Origin: Lunularia cruciata
Lineage: Eukaryota > Streptophyta > Marchantiopsida > Lunulariales > Lunulariaceae
DNA: 64,000 nucleotides
Direction: 5' to 3'
Assembly: GCA_948567375.1 (NCBI GenBank)
Contig: OX419756.1
Location: forward strand, 60,712,333 to 60,776,332
Under the pieces are notes generated by a model. The model made no database searches, had not been told where the DNA came from, and saw nothing but the letters and a program-made list of their open reading frames with translations. Positions 22,701 through 33,900 of this stretch are shown here, piece after piece (positions within the stretch are counted from its first letter, which is position 1; each line of letters starts with the position of its first letter). Position numbers and translations under genes: made by a program.

Positions 22701-23474
22701 TGTAATACCAAGAACTAACCATATGATCTAAATGTGAAGTTTGTTTGATAATATTTGGAATGATGTTATAAATGATTATTAAAATAGATCAGATAGAAAT
22801 GTCACCAAAAGAGTACTTCTACTAATAGTTAAAAAACCAAAATAGACTTAAAAAGCTTAGAATCAATAACTAGACATATGATTTAAAGATGAGAATTGAT
22901 TTGATAATATCTGGAAGGATGTTACACATGATGGACTAAATATATCAAAAAGAGATATCACCAAAAGGGGACTTCTACTAATAGAGTAGGAACCAAAATA
23001 TGCTTGATCTTTGAAGGCAATTTAGGAGTCCTAAATGGATGAATTAGGTCTCAATAATGTGCAAGACCAACCCCCCCTCTCCCTTGCCCCCCCCCAATGG
23101 AGGAAAGGTTGGCCTTCCTTCCTCCTTGGTTAGTCTTGTCGGGAGCTTTCCAACGGTACTTCACCCATGTGATTATGAGATTCCTATCAAAAGATTCCTT
23201 AAAAGAGTCACTCCAACCAAAGCTTTTTTGACCAACCAGATAGGACTAGGACCGACATATCACCCATCCAAGTAAGTAATCCAAGCGTGGAGCTTACTGG
23301 CCTATCGCCTATTTGTGTGCCTAATCTTACGGTGGAGCTTCCTTGGAGGAGATACTCTTTGTCTATATAATAAAAAGAAGGTGCTCCTTTTGGGCATCGG
23401 AGATTTGAGTGTGTGCAATTGTGTGTTTCTCATGGTGTGTTTCTCTTTAGGTCTCTTATCCTCGGAGTATTACA
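22701..23474 (+). mobile_element. Solo LTR, family C, second copy with internal duplication
   Basis: The segment starts TGTAATAC and ends GTATTACA, a perfect 8-bp inverted terminal pair. Flanks ATAAA and ATAAC form a near-perfect target duplication. It carries the same TATATAATA box (23,364-23,372) as the first copy. It is longer because about 160 bp near the left end (22,705-22,863) is repeated at about 22,864-23,030. A C-rich run near 23,068-23,096 is peculiar to this copy. Confidence 0.85.
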
Positions 23475-23503
23475 ATAACCCATTCTTAAAAAATATTTTT
23501 TAC

Positions 23504-23710
23504 ATGCAAATATGAAATATCTTGTAATGTATCTATAACTATATGCCATAAATAATGTATCTTATGCTATAAATGTTACAAGATATTTCATATTTGCACG
23601 TAAAAAATATTTTTGCAATTTTTGCAATTTTTGCAAAAAATATTTGTGCAATATTTGCACGTGCAAATATGAAATATCTTGTAACATTTATGCCATAAGA
23701 TACATATATT
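23504..23710. repeat. Inverted and direct repeat cluster, AT-rich
   Basis: The phrase TGCAAATATGAAATATCTTG occurs near 23,504, appears reversed-complemented near 23,579-23,602, then directly again near 23,664. The first two copies could pair as a long stem, and so could the second and third. TTTTTGCAA is also repeated in between (23,614-23,640). It resembles the remains of a foldback element. Confidence 0.65.
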
Positions 23711-24605
23711 TATCAATAACTATTTAGGGTTGACTAGATACATTATTACTTAATGGCTCACACCTCTTTTTAACTATTATTCACACCATCAAATGTACAG
23801 TTAGATATACCATTAGAGCTGGATGAAAAGGAATATAATGTAGCTCATGGAGCTCACTTCTTCTATGCCCTGCATTGGGAGCTTTTGCTAAAAGTGTCAC
23901 TTTGATTCTTTTAGTTAGAATACATATAGCTTGACTATGTGATAAATGCATATTTGTAATGTAGATTGAATATGGAGTGTTTGAATTGTATTTGAATTTG
24001 AAATATTATCTACTGAAAAATAATGAACAAGTTTGAATAAGCTTTCTCACCTCAGCCCAAGAATTTCCTCAAAATATGTATAAAATTTACCTTAGTTTTT
24101 CAAGGAACATTTAAATAGACATATAGCTTCACTTGATATTTTAGGACAATGTGATAGGGACGTTCCATTTTGGCCTGGAAGTTTAAATAATTGGTTATTA
24201 AATAAATTATAAATACGAACTGATGAGAAGTTTATACAAAAGGAAAGATTCAGAATTTCATTAAATCTAGTGAAAATTATAAAATTTTCATATAATGTAA
24301 AGTATTATTGAGACCTGACAAGCGTGTTTAGAAGTCGATTAAGAGAAAACGTGTATTAATAACGAATTCGTTCTGAAAGGACTCAATCGGGCATCATAGG
24401 AGTAACAGGCGTGTTGGGAGGAAGGGACTAGGCGCCACCAGTGCACTACACACTTGTGAGCGACAGCTGAAATCAATCCGAAGGGGAGAAGGAACGGATT
24501 CGAGAATCAGAGGGCGAACAAAGGTTAGATGGAGGAGTGTTTTGAGCGAATGAGTTTGTAGACTGAGGGATCAGAGAAAGAAGGAAACGACGAGGAGGGG
24601 AAGAG
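23711..24605 (+). promoter_or_regulatory. Upstream region of the RING/RS gene
   Basis: No gene is recognised. From about 24,300 composition becomes more GC-rich towards the start codon at 24,606, as expected of a 5' untranslated region and promoter. I cannot name a specific core element with confidence. Minus-strand ORFs at 24,473-24,893 are shadows of the gene's purine-rich 5' end. Confidence 0.35.
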
Positions 24606-24968
24606 ATGGTTGCGGAGACAGGAGGGAGCAGCGGACGTGGAGAAGCAGAGAGGTGTTCCATTTGTCTGGGGCGGATTTCTGGAGAGGGTTACCTCGACCA
24701 ATGCTTTCGTGAGTACTGAACTTTGCAGTTTCTGATTGCGAGAACAGCTGTTGTGTATATGTATGTGTGGTAGTGAAAGAAATGGATGTCTAGCTCTTGT
24801 GTGGGTCTGGATAGATCGCCCCTTCTGAGTTCTAACTCGCCGAAGGTGGTGGCCGCTAATCCAGACAAATTTTGCTACCACTGTATTCTGCAATGGTCCG
24901 AAATGGTGGTTTCTCGGCCATCCAGCACTAGTAATCGTTTGGAATATTTGGAGTGCCCTCTGTGCAAG
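24606..24968 (+). CDS. Exons 1-2: RING finger
   Basis: Exon 1 (24606-24708) encodes the first metal pair, CSIC, and ends in phase 1 at a GTGAGT donor just after CF. Exon 2 (24865-24968) supplies the next bases after an AG and completes the His codon of CFHKFCYHC, then runs to CPLCK before a GTAAGG donor. The RING spacing is C-x2-C-x12-C-x-H-x2-C-x2-C, with a long loop before the last C-x2-C. The intron splits the RING between its third metal position and the His, and translating across it without splicing hits a stop at once. Confidence 0.9.
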
Positions 24969-27900
24969 GTAAGGTTGGCGAAAGTGAACCTAATATCCAG
25001 TGCGAATTAATGAATGAATTTCTCTATCATTCTGTGGAAATTATACCCAAACACTACCAACAGTTGGAATTTATGACCTCATTAGTGGCCGACAATGGAG
25101 AATTGGAAGCTGCGATTAAACATTAGCCTGGAGAGTTGGCTGTCTTGGTCTTTAGGGTTTAAGTTGTTGCTCAGAGTGTTCGGCCCTTAACTGGTTGAGG
25201 TGCCCTGATATGTATGCAGACACAGTACACCTCCATTATCCATGACGTATCTGGTGCCAAATTTCAACGGCACTACATTTTCACCTCCCGCATCCTTGGG
25301 TATGCTCAGAAGTCACAAAATTTATGCAGAGCGTGCTGTAGATATTCTCATTCTTCTCACTATCGTGGGTTTTCCGATTATGGAGCACAGAAATGAGCTT
25401 CAAGTCTTCTTGATCGCCGGTCTGTACAGACCTAAAGAAGTATTAACTTTCTGATCCTCTGCGCTGAATGATTGTTGAAGGCTTTTAAGGTCCGAAGCTC
25501 TTATTCGACGACAAGCAGTTTATGCAACTTATTCAGGTTAAGAATTTACGTTGCACCACTTTCGTGTTATGAGTTGAATGGATAGCCCTCCACTTCATCT
25601 GATGACCAATACAGTGGAGTATGTTATACTCTAGTAATTGCGTCGAGAAGTATTCATTGCTGTTAATACTTATGGGGATGTGTTTCCTCCTGTTAGGAAG
25701 GTTGTCGTCTGGTGCCGCAAATCGTAGGTTTGAATGACATTGAATTTTCAAATTTTCTAACACATACTCCTACCTACCTTGCACGTCTACCAATTTGTGG
25801 CAGGTCATCTGGAGCCTCAGCTGTCAAGGGTGACTGATGTCGTACCTAAGCCCAATCGATGGATTTCCTGCTGGGTGCAACGAGAGCTGCAGGCTCTCAT
25901 GCAGGTGCTTTATGCAACCAACAATGTGGTTTTTGAAGGATTAGTTCGAGAAATTGTTAGTGAGTGAATGATTCGATAAGAGGATGTGCAGCTATCCGGT
26001 TGATGTTTATATATATCCTTGAAAGAGGACTCTCATCTACCTATATCCTTGTAAGAGGACTCCTGGATTCTTGTGAATAGCAATGACCATATTTAGCTTT
26101 GGTGGCTGACTTAAACCCGCAGGAAGAGGATGTGGACACGGTGACGCACCACGTTGTTGGTATTGTAGAATCTTTCGACAAAAGGTAAGTTTTTGTAGGT
26201 TCTTCAGACCTGCGATTAGGTATCGTTCCGTTCGTACCAACATTTACGTACAGAATCCATTGTAGCAATGTGCTCAGTAGGCTCCCACTTCCTTGCGATG
26301 AAGGTTTCTAGTTCTCTGTTTTAATGGATGCTCCTGACGGTAATATGCTTGCTTCAGGGCGAAGGGGAAGGCTGGGCCGTCAAGAAGGCAGGGAACGAAA
26401 GTTGAAGATTCGTCTTGGCATGCAACAATCTCGGCAGCAGTCAGACCATTTATATTCGAATTTGCAGAGAGGTTCGCTGTCGAGCTTGAGTCTTTCTTAG
26501 CTTCAGGGTTGGACATTGCCGCCTATGACCAGAGAACGAAGCTGACAGCACCTTCTCCAGTGTCACAATCTGATGAGGAGAACAGCCTTCCATTGTCAAA
26601 CAGAGGCATCCGAAAAACATATGACCTACTTGATGGAGATGTTGAAGAGTTCGCTAGTGTGATGGTGAGAAGGACGAGCATTGAAACTGAAAGACCTTTA
26701 ACCGACGGTTAGTCTTTAATGCCACCTCAATATAAATAACCATCTTCAAGTTATGCCAGTGGTTTTGTGTCGTTGCGGTGGTAAGTGCGTCATCGGGTCA
26801 TTGGTTGTTTCCGAGCTCTATTGAATCATTTTCGCATTAGAGTTCAAACACCATACTGGGAGATCACTTTAGATCGTATGGCTTGTCTGGTGTATGTTCA
26901 CAGAAAGTCCAGAAGCCATGAAGCAGCCCAGTCGCGAAGAGGAGGAAAGCACCCAGGTATTGTGTCTAAGCCTGGCTGTCACTTAAATGCTGTAGATGTT
27001 GCGCGGAACACAAGCATATAAGACAATCTTGGGAGCTGTGTTTATTCGTGAAGTTACTAACTTCTGTACTTTTTCAGGAACTCAAAATCTCGAAGCGACA
27101 ATCTGCAGATAGTAGACCCGCAAAGAAGGGCTCTATCAAACGCTCTGCCAAAGATAGTGCCGACAAACTTGATAGGGGAAGGAGTAAGCATAGGAGCGAC
27201 TCTCGCAAGAGAAGGAAGAGTAGTAGATCTAGTTCGAGTAGAAGCAGTAGTCCCCATAGACACAAGCGCCAGAAAAGAGACAAGAGTGTCAAGAGCCGCA
27301 GCCGTAAGAGAAGGGATCATTCAAGGAAGAAAGTATCGAAGTCATCGCAAGAGTACAAGCGGAAGGGCCATAAAAGTCGTTCTCGGAAAAATGTTCACAC
27401 GAACTCCCAGAGCAGCAGTGACTCGGAGATATCGAGGGGCAGTAGAAGTCGAAGTCCAGCTGAGAGAGGCAGTAGGAGGAAGGCAAAGAAGAGAAGTAAA
27501 GGTTCTATTAGGAAAGTTGAGAACGTAGACAGTAGGAGGATGCAAGTACTAGACTCCGAGAAAACGAGACGAGAAAGAAGAAGAAGTCCTTACCAGTATA
27601 GATCAAGCTCTGACGAGCCCCGAAAGGCTAGTGAGAAGGATGGACACTTAGACGTTTCACATCGGAAACTTCGGCAATCAAGATCAAGACATTCAGGAGC
27701 TCAAGAGGCTGAAAGGAGTGGAAAAGATGTTAGTAAGGGAGAAAGCAGGTCGTTTTCCGACAGGTCGTCTACAGCCTCCCCCGAAGCTAGGATGAGGGGA
27801 AGGAATACATTCTCGATCAGCCCTAGAGTTAGCCCAAGAAGAACCTCCGGGGATTCAGCTGCTCCTCCCCCCATACCTTCGGTATCACCGATGAATGACG

Positions 27901-29320
27901 AAGACGCTTTGAGATGGGTACCCTCTCCAGAGAATTATGCCCCAAGTTCAGACCTTATTGACGAAGAAGCTAAGACTTTGGAAACAAAGCTTCGGGAGCA
28001 AGCTTTGGCTAATCTGATGAGGCATATGAGTCAAAATAAAAGTGTTCCATTGTCAACTACGCCTGAAAATTTTGGAGAAAATCATCTGGGTGGTAAAGAA
28101 TCTGAAGTCCTAGATGAGTCAGCAGTTGAGCCTACCGGGACGCCGACTGTTGAAGAGAGCCCACAAGCTGATCAGGGAGGAAGATGCGAAGAGTTCGTTC
28201 AAGGGAATCAAGGAGCAGACCTTGAAACCAACTTAGAAAATGCTTCCAAGGATGTGAAGCAAGAATCTGTGAAGGATACATTTCCTGACATGGAGTTGAC
28301 ATGTCCACTCAAAGATGACAAGGTGGGAAAGGGATATTGTGCGGAGTCTAGAAGCTCACACGAGACCATTGAGGAGGCCAATTTGAAAGGCGCACAACCG
28401 ATTTCAATATCTTATGGTAATGTTACATCTCTAGAAGGCAAAGAAATCTTGGTGGAGCTTGTGGTTGATGCCGAACCTTTTGACTTTGAGATTCCCCTTC
28501 GAGGTAGCACAACAGCTTTGGTTATTGTTGACCCAGAGAGGAAAGAAGAAACTTAAGATCAACAGAGAGTTGGCAATGCAGAAAATCCAAGGAACAGGCC
28601 AATGAAATAGAGGATCATTCTACAGATAGTCCGATGTTTGTTTAGCAAGTGAGCGTCACTCAGGTGTAGTTGTGACTTAGTACTCATACATTGTCAGAAT
28701 TGAGAGTGTACTAACGGGTAAATCTGTACCTTCTTCCGAGGACCCCAGAACTCTCAGCTCAGTAGGAACGGCAAACAATTTAGTACCTACAGAAATGCCT
28801 TATGTCATGGAGATGAGCGAAGGTTATAACGGGGAAGAATTGTCCGCTGTGAATACTGAATGTGCAGCTATTACAGCCCAGCCGGTGGCTCGCACTGATT
28901 CCGCCACCCTTGCCGGGGAGTCTCTAGAAACGGAATCCATCAGTGAGAAAGAATCTTTCCAAAATGATGGATCCAGATCTGATGCAAGCCCACAGCTCCG
29001 CCAGGAGGATGAGGCTGGTGATTCGGAGAGGTTCCAGCAGAAGTCAATGTCAGTTACTCGAGGTGGAGAACAAGTTAAAGTAAGCACTACGTTTCCTTGT
29101 ATAAAGTTGACATCACTGCTTCCAGCTCTTGACTTCCCACTCTAATCTCATGTTGATTAGATGTTGAACATGGCGTTTGCAAAAAGGCAAATATATTTTT
29201 CCAGTATAGTAATTTCTTTACAAATGAAATACAAAATACTGCATTTTGATCTTGTAGGTGAGTTACAAGGTGTACATTCCACAACAAACTGCAGCTGTAC
29301 GAAGAAGGCTTCAGCGATAG
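24606..29320 (+). CDS. RING-finger, arginine/serine-rich TOPORS-like E3 ligase, multi-exon gene
   Basis: I placed exons at 24606-24708, 24865-24968, 25220-25299, 25391-25419 (tentative), 25804-25904, 26123-26184, 26358-26707, 26904-26956 and 27078-28556, all with AG/GT borders and matching phases. To 28,556 they encode 786 residues. Residues 17-65 form a C3HC4 RING: CSIC, then CFHKFCYHC, then CPLC. It is followed by FQRHYI and later RWISCWVQRELQALMQEEDVD, a conserved middle region of plant TOPORS-like proteins. An RS domain begins near residue 310 and an acidic tail follows. TOPORS proteins act as ubiquitin and SUMO ligases in the nucleus; that role here is inferred from family. Further frames to 29,320 probably belong to the same gene. 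The start is the first ATG in frame with the RING. Confidence 0.85.
25220..25419 (+). CDS. Exon 3 and a tentative 29-bp micro-exon
   Basis: Exon 3 (25220-25299) begins in phase 0 after TATGCAG and encodes TQYTSIIHDVSGAKFQRHYI plus a few residues, ending in phase 2 at a GTATGC donor. The next certain exon needs one leading base, so a small exon is required. The segment 25391-25419, with NELQVFLIA, fits both phases and has an AG before it and a GT after it. This micro-exon rests on phase and weak family resemblance only. Confidence 0.6.
25804..26184 (+). CDS. Exons 5-6: conserved middle domain
   Basis: Exon 5 (25804-25904) encodes HLEPQLSRVTDVVPKPNRWI then SCWVQRELQALMQ and ends in phase 0. 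Exon 6 (26123-26184) continues EEDVDTVTHHVVGIVESFDK and ends in phase 2 at AAAAG|GTAAG. The join gives QALMQ-EEDVD, the wording I know from plant RING/RS TOPORS-like proteins. Function of this segment is not established. Confidence 0.8.
26358..26956 (+). CDS. Exons 7-8
   Basis: Exon 7 (26358-26707) reads in frame from GCG AAG GGG through ISAAVRPFIFEFAERFAVEL, ESFLASGLDIAAYDQ and an acidic stretch to RPLTD, ending in phase 1 at a GTTAGT donor. Exon 8 (26904-26956) supplies two bases, then SPEAMKQPSREEEESTQ, and ends in phase 0 before GTATTG. Both junction phases agree with their neighbours. The F-x3-ELFLASGL-type motif is shared with the plant family. Confidence 0.8.
27078..28556 (+). CDS. Exon 9: RS domain and acidic tail
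   Basis: The long open frame is open from 27,048, but an AG acceptor at 27,077 and phase 0 place the exon start at 27,078 (ELKISKRQSADS). Roughly 27,150-27,600 is an RS domain with RSKHRSDSRKRRKSSRSSSS and many SR, RS and KR dipeptides; such domains direct proteins to nuclear speckles. A leucine-rich helical segment EAKTLETKLREQALANLM lies near 27,975, followed by an acidic, Glu/Pro-rich tail. The frame ends at TAA 28,554-28,556. Another frame stays open for about 90 bases after this stop, so a 1-base indel or a missed intron is possible. Confidence 0.85.
   Translation, partial: ELKISKRQSADSRPAKKGSIKRSAKDSADKLDRGRSKHRSDSRKRRKSSRSSSSRSSSPHRHKRQKRDKSVKSRSRKRRDHSRKKVSKSSQEYKRKGHKSRSRKNVHTNSQSSSDSEISRGSRSRSPAERGSRRKAKKRSKGSIRKVENVDSRRMQVLDSEKTRRERRRSPYQYRSSSDEPRKASEKDGHLDVSHRKLRQSRSRHSGAQEAERSGKDVSKGESRSFSDRSSTASPEARMRGRNTFSISPRVSPRRTSGDSAAPPPIPSVSPMNDEDALRWVPSPENYAPSSDLIDEEAKTLETKLREQALANLMRHMSQNKSVPLSTTPENFGENHLGGKESEVLDESAVEPTGTPTVEESPQADQGGRCEEFVQGNQGADLETNLENASKDVKQESVKDTFPDMELTCPLKDDKVGKGYCAESRSSHETIEEANLKGAQPISISYGNVTSLEGKEILVELVVDAEPFDFEIPLRGSTTALVIVDPERKEET
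28698..29079 (+). CDS. Probable penultimate exon of the RING/RS gene
   Basis: A frame open from 28,681, with an AG acceptor at 28,696-28,697, encodes an acidic Ser/Glu-rich tail (SGEYNGEEL-like text, then SITSEKESFQNDGSRSD-like text). It ends in phase 0 at GTT AAA|GTAAGC. Its character matches the acidic end of exon 9. The junction between exon 9 and this exon is unresolved: no donor of the right phase is obvious and the gap 28,557-28,697 has stops in all frames. Confidence 0.55.
29258..29320 (+). CDS. Probable terminal exon
   Basis: After a TCTTGTAG acceptor, 63 bp encode VSYKVYIPQQTAAVRRRLQR and a TAG stop, in phase 0 with the preceding GTAAGC donor. A short basic C-terminus of this kind (VSYxVYIPxx...RRRL) is what I remember for plant relatives, which supports this as the true end of the protein. 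Confidence 0.6.
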   Translation: MSYKVYIPQQTAAVRRRLQR

Positions 29321-30990
29321 GCGGATTGAGTGCACAGATATACCTTGCCATGTAGGCATTGCAGAAGGATTTCGCGAGTAATACTCTCTCATTGTGGTCA
29401 AGGTAAGATTTTCTCACTGAGAATTCTGTGACTTCCCATGCTGGCGTCTCCTCATCACGGTAGCCCCATATATTTCCACTCTTTGCACTGAAGCAGCAAA
29501 GATGATGCGACTGTGGGACAGGCCGCTGGTGAAAGCGAGTCCTATTTTGTTAAGATTTGTACATCGACCTAAATCCGGAAGGGAAGTGCAGGTTCTAGAG
29601 TTTTCTTACCGCGAAAGAGTGGGAAAAGCAGACGAGTACAAGTGAAACTGGCCCTTATAAACAGGGCGGTTCTATACATGTCATTGTCTCACATCGCCCA
29701 TTCTTGGAAGCGGATTTGACCTATAATACTATGGAGACGCCGTGCTGTCTAGCAAGCCAAAGTCAGGAGCATTGTCTGTATATGGAGCAGTTTTAACTTT
29801 GAGGAACTTGTCTTGGTTACCTTGTCAGCTTTCATATCTTTGCCTTCGACAGAATGCTTTCCCGGTACAGCAAGAGTACCTGTGTCTGAGTTGGAGTGCT
29901 CAGTTCGGAAGTTGTAGTTTGTCAACTTCTGATTCGATGTAAGAATCAAAACAAAGAGCAATAATTATCCTAGAAAGTTGTCGGGGTTATCCCACTCGTT
30001 TTAAAGTTTTGATCTTGAAGTTCAAGCACAGGCCTCCAACCTCCAAGGAGACCTATCCTAACTCTCATCACGCAAGGCCATGAAATCTGAATATTCGGTG
30101 GAAGTGATTTGAAACTCCGAGACATAAGAGGAGTGATGGTAAATATTTGTCATATCCGGTTGCAGTAGATCCTCAACCACATGATAGGGTTTTAGAGATA
30201 AGAACAACGATGGAACTACAGTAATTTACACACCCTCGTGCAGTAAGTACTTCGACTGTGTGACTAGAACTAGTAAGGCATCCTTCCACCATTCTTGACT
30301 CGAGAATCGTTCTTATCTTTGGATACCGGAGTATGCATAAAATGAACATGGGACTCAACGACCCACACATACAAGAGATCGGCATGAACGTCAGCAGGAA
30401 GTAATGGAGCTTCCACTCAAGATTTTGCAGCCAAACTGTGAATGGTTCAGCAAGAATCTTCCTTGCCCATTACTTAGTGTTAGAAGTTCCAAGAGTTTTT
30501 GGTAGTTGACGGATCACAAAATTTGTTGTTATCGCTTTGTAAAGTTTTAAGAAGAAATGAACATCTGTTCTCTAAAGCGCTCTTGATTGCTCTCCTACCT
30601 CTATACTACTAAATTAGTACATGGGTCCAGTTTTCAAATGCAAAGTTTATCTTAATTTGTACAGTTTCCTTCGTTTTTCCTACGCTGTCGCCTTAAATCC
30701 AATTTGTACAGTTTGAAGTCCAGTACAAAGTAATATATGATAAAACTTATTTTGTTATATTTTGTGCAAAATGTGATGGTCGTAATGTATAAAAGCTCTT
30801 ATTACTTATAGTATACAATGTACATAATGTGATTGTTCTTGTATGGGAAACTTAGAGCTAAATATGATTGATAATTTAAAATTATTAATATCTCCCAACA
30901 AACATAATCTATTGTCAAGTAAACAATTGAGAAGTTATATCATATTGCATACCCAGTAAATGTACTCCTTTATTAATAAAACTCTGCCTC
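29321..30990. other. 3' flank of the RING/RS gene, no gene recognised
   Basis: Short ORFs only. Composition stays even to about 30.6 kb, then becomes AT-rich. The first few hundred bases probably include the 3' untranslated region, though I see no decisive polyadenylation signal. Confidence 0.4.
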
Positions 30991-33900
30991 TAGAATGGTT
31001 TTAATTTTCATCATATACGCTTAGTGTTAAAGTGGCTCTTAACCTTGGAGGTTAGCTCTTTGTTTGCAAATTTAGTATCTATTGTCATGGCTTCTACAAC
31101 CCCAACATCTAAGCCAAGTACCATTCGCCAATGGTCCTTAGTCCAATTTAATGGGTACACTGCATTTCCCTTGAAGTCTTCTCTCTCTTGCCTCTCATCT
31201 CATTGGATCATATGAAGTCTGACCACTCCCAAGTGCTTACTTCTAATTGCATCCATCTTGTTGTATACTGCCCATTTGTTCATTGTAAGAGATCTAAGGA
31301 TGGCCTTGTGTGCCTTCCTATAAGTCTTAGTAGTGACTACCATGGTTCTTGCAAACAAGAGGATGCTACGAGGTACTAATGCACTATGTCAAATGCCTTA
31401 CTTCACTCCAAGTACTTGAGATTGTGCCAAGTGCCATTCAAACTTTGAGTACTCACTACTTCACAAACATTTGCAAGACACTATCAATCATCTAAGCAAA
31501 TAGATTGATTTGCAAAGTGCCACCATAGGCCAAGCACTTCAATTTATACACCCAGATTGTGGTCATTCCTCAACACTCCGGTGTTATAGAGGAGGTAGGC
31601 ACTTGCCATTACACAAGCAAAGACCTCTACATGTTTCCTTGGGCAAAGTAACTCTCTCATGTACTAGAAATCTATTTCCAACTACTTTCTCCCGCACCAC
31701 CCTTGCACGTTGAGTACCAACAAGTATCTTGTAGGTAACGGTTCTTGGCGATGAGTGCCGTTTGAGGTAAGTGCCATTAGTGGCAATTTCAAATTACGGT
31801 GGGACTTCCCTTTGAGTGCCAAGGTGGCACTTGGCACTCGGCCTGTATGTCTTACCTACCAACACTCAAGTGTTGCGTATCTTGCAAGCATTCTAAATGA
31901 TCCCTCAATACTCCATGTGTTGTTCCATCCTCAAGCACATGAGATCATTCTATACCTCTTTGAGTGCTTCTTGTTTCCTTTGTGGCACTAATTCACTTGT
32001 CACTTTGATACTTGGCCACTACTTGGCCTTGTAATTCATGTGGCCTCCAAACTCATTCTTCTTGTCAAAATTTGAGATTATCCTTCATCTCTCCAAGTGC
32101 TTCTTCCATCTTAGCTTGCCATGGTCACTCTTCTAAGTACCTCTCCATTTGAGGCAATTCTCCCATTAATTTTATCATTCCTAATAGTTCTTTGGCACTT
32201 AAGCTTGATATGATCAACAAAAACAAATTTTGAAGAAATATGAGCACCATAGGAGCCTCTAGTGAGAGTGTTAGAGTATGAAGAGGATCTAAGGAGTAGA
32301 TGGCAAAGTAGCCTTTGCTCTCATCCATAATTAACTAGCTTGCTCTTGATGTTATGCCAAGCTAACCCCTTACACATGGGCAAACAAGACAAGAGTACAT
32401 AGGTCTTTGGTGAGGTGAGATGTAAGGGGATGCTAAGGGTATTGAAGGAGGGATGGTGGTTGATGGTGGTAGGGGGTTCAATAGGAGGGATCAAAATAGG
32501 TGGAGGTGGTGGTGGATCTAGCAAGAAAGGAAGAGAGGTCATACGGAGAAGGGGAGGCCTAAAGGGGATAATGGGTGGATGATCCTCTATAGTAGAATCA
32601 AACAAAAGGAGGATCCGCCATAAGAGAATTGGCCAAAGTAGGTTTCTCGTCGGAGATAGTGGAGGACATGGCAAAGGAGGAGAAGCCGCTCCATCAAGGG
32701 GAACTTGGGTCCCTATGGGACTATGCTAGAAAAATGGCACCTAGAATTATATCATAGATGCACAGGGGTATAAGGTGCTAAATGAGGAGTGTCATCTATG
32801 GTAGTCCTTCTAGCTGCCCAGGCCAAAGAACAAAGTAGAGGCATTGTGAAATAGAACTACAAAACTATTGAAGAATCTTCCAACTCCTAGGAGATATAAT
32901 CCAAAACATGACTATAAAAGCACACATCCAAAATCCATACTAACAAACTAATGCCCAAAAGATATACACACTCAAGCAAACAACACATATAAACAAAATT
33001 GGAGAAAAAAATAGAAAGAATAGAACAAAAATAAACAAGCAAACAACACATAAACAACAGTGGAAGGAAATAGAAAAAAGTAAAAAAGTTGAATAAAACT
33101 GAAAAACAAAAAAATTAGAGGAAGAGACCCTATTTTCTATTGAAGAAGAATCTCCATTCCACAAGCTCCATCTTGTTTTGTACAAGAATGATTTGATAGA
33201 AGAACCTTTTAGTACAAGAAACTTTTGGTAGAAGAATCCAATCTCACCAAATCCCTAATTGTTCTCTTTAAAGAGTTTCCACAGCCTGATTGCTACTCTA
33301 ATGGCATTTAGAGTTCTTGGACTTCTTTGTCTACCTCAATCAATGGATGCTTCTTGTAAAGCTTGATGGTCATATTTATGAGGGATTGAGGTCCTGAGCG
33401 CTATTTCTCTACTATAGCTTAATACAAATCTAAGTGCTGAGTTCTTTCTATGCTATTTCACACATGTGATACTCCAAGAGACTTCTTGAACTACATTGTT
33501 ATCTTCATACTTGACTAGATGATCTACTCTGTCATTTTCTTGTTGATAGGTCCAAGTGCTAATTAAACCAGGTTCATGAGCTCCATCTCTTGCCACCTTG
33601 GACAAGAAGTTTCTGTATGTTGTAAGTCCAAAGGAGTTCCAATCAGTGGTTTTTGCAAAAGTTCCCTTGATTTTACATCCACCCTCTTCCTTGTACTTAA
33701 GCCTTAGCCACAACTTCAATCCTTGATTCTCACACCTTTCTTCACAACATTCTTCTAATTATATAGAGATTTGTACAAAGATGGATACCACCTAAGTCCC
33801 CCTATTTTACTCATTTCATTGGAGCTTTCAAATCCTCACTTCATGCATGGCTCATGATTTCAAATCTCTCACTTTGCCTCCCAATTCCTCACTTGTGCAA

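Noticed and set aside
19595..23474. One long LTR element bounded by the two family C repeats
   Set aside because: Each repeat has its own target duplication (CTTAC; ATAAA/ATAAC), no primer-binding site follows the left copy, and no coding region lies between. They are two solo LTRs.
24473..24893. Minus-strand ORFs over the 5' end of the RING/RS gene
   Set aside because: They are shadows of the spliced RING exons; the plus-strand splice and motif evidence is decisive.
25242..25454. 70-codon ORF as a separate gene
   Set aside because: It overlaps exon 3 of the RING/RS gene in another frame; at most 29 bp of it are used as a micro-exon.
27057..27545. Minus-strand and alternate-frame ORFs over the RS exon
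   Set aside because: Arg/Ser codon bias makes several frames open; only the frame consistent with splice phases is kept.
32321..32674. Proline-rich minus ORF (117 codons)
   Set aside because: It is the complement of a GGT/GGA-rich simple stretch, with no signal peptide or repeat pattern of a true extensin.
33453..33719. 88-codon minus ORF
   Set aside because: Protein-like but isolated in repeat debris, with no recognised domain or intron partners; too weak to list as a gene.
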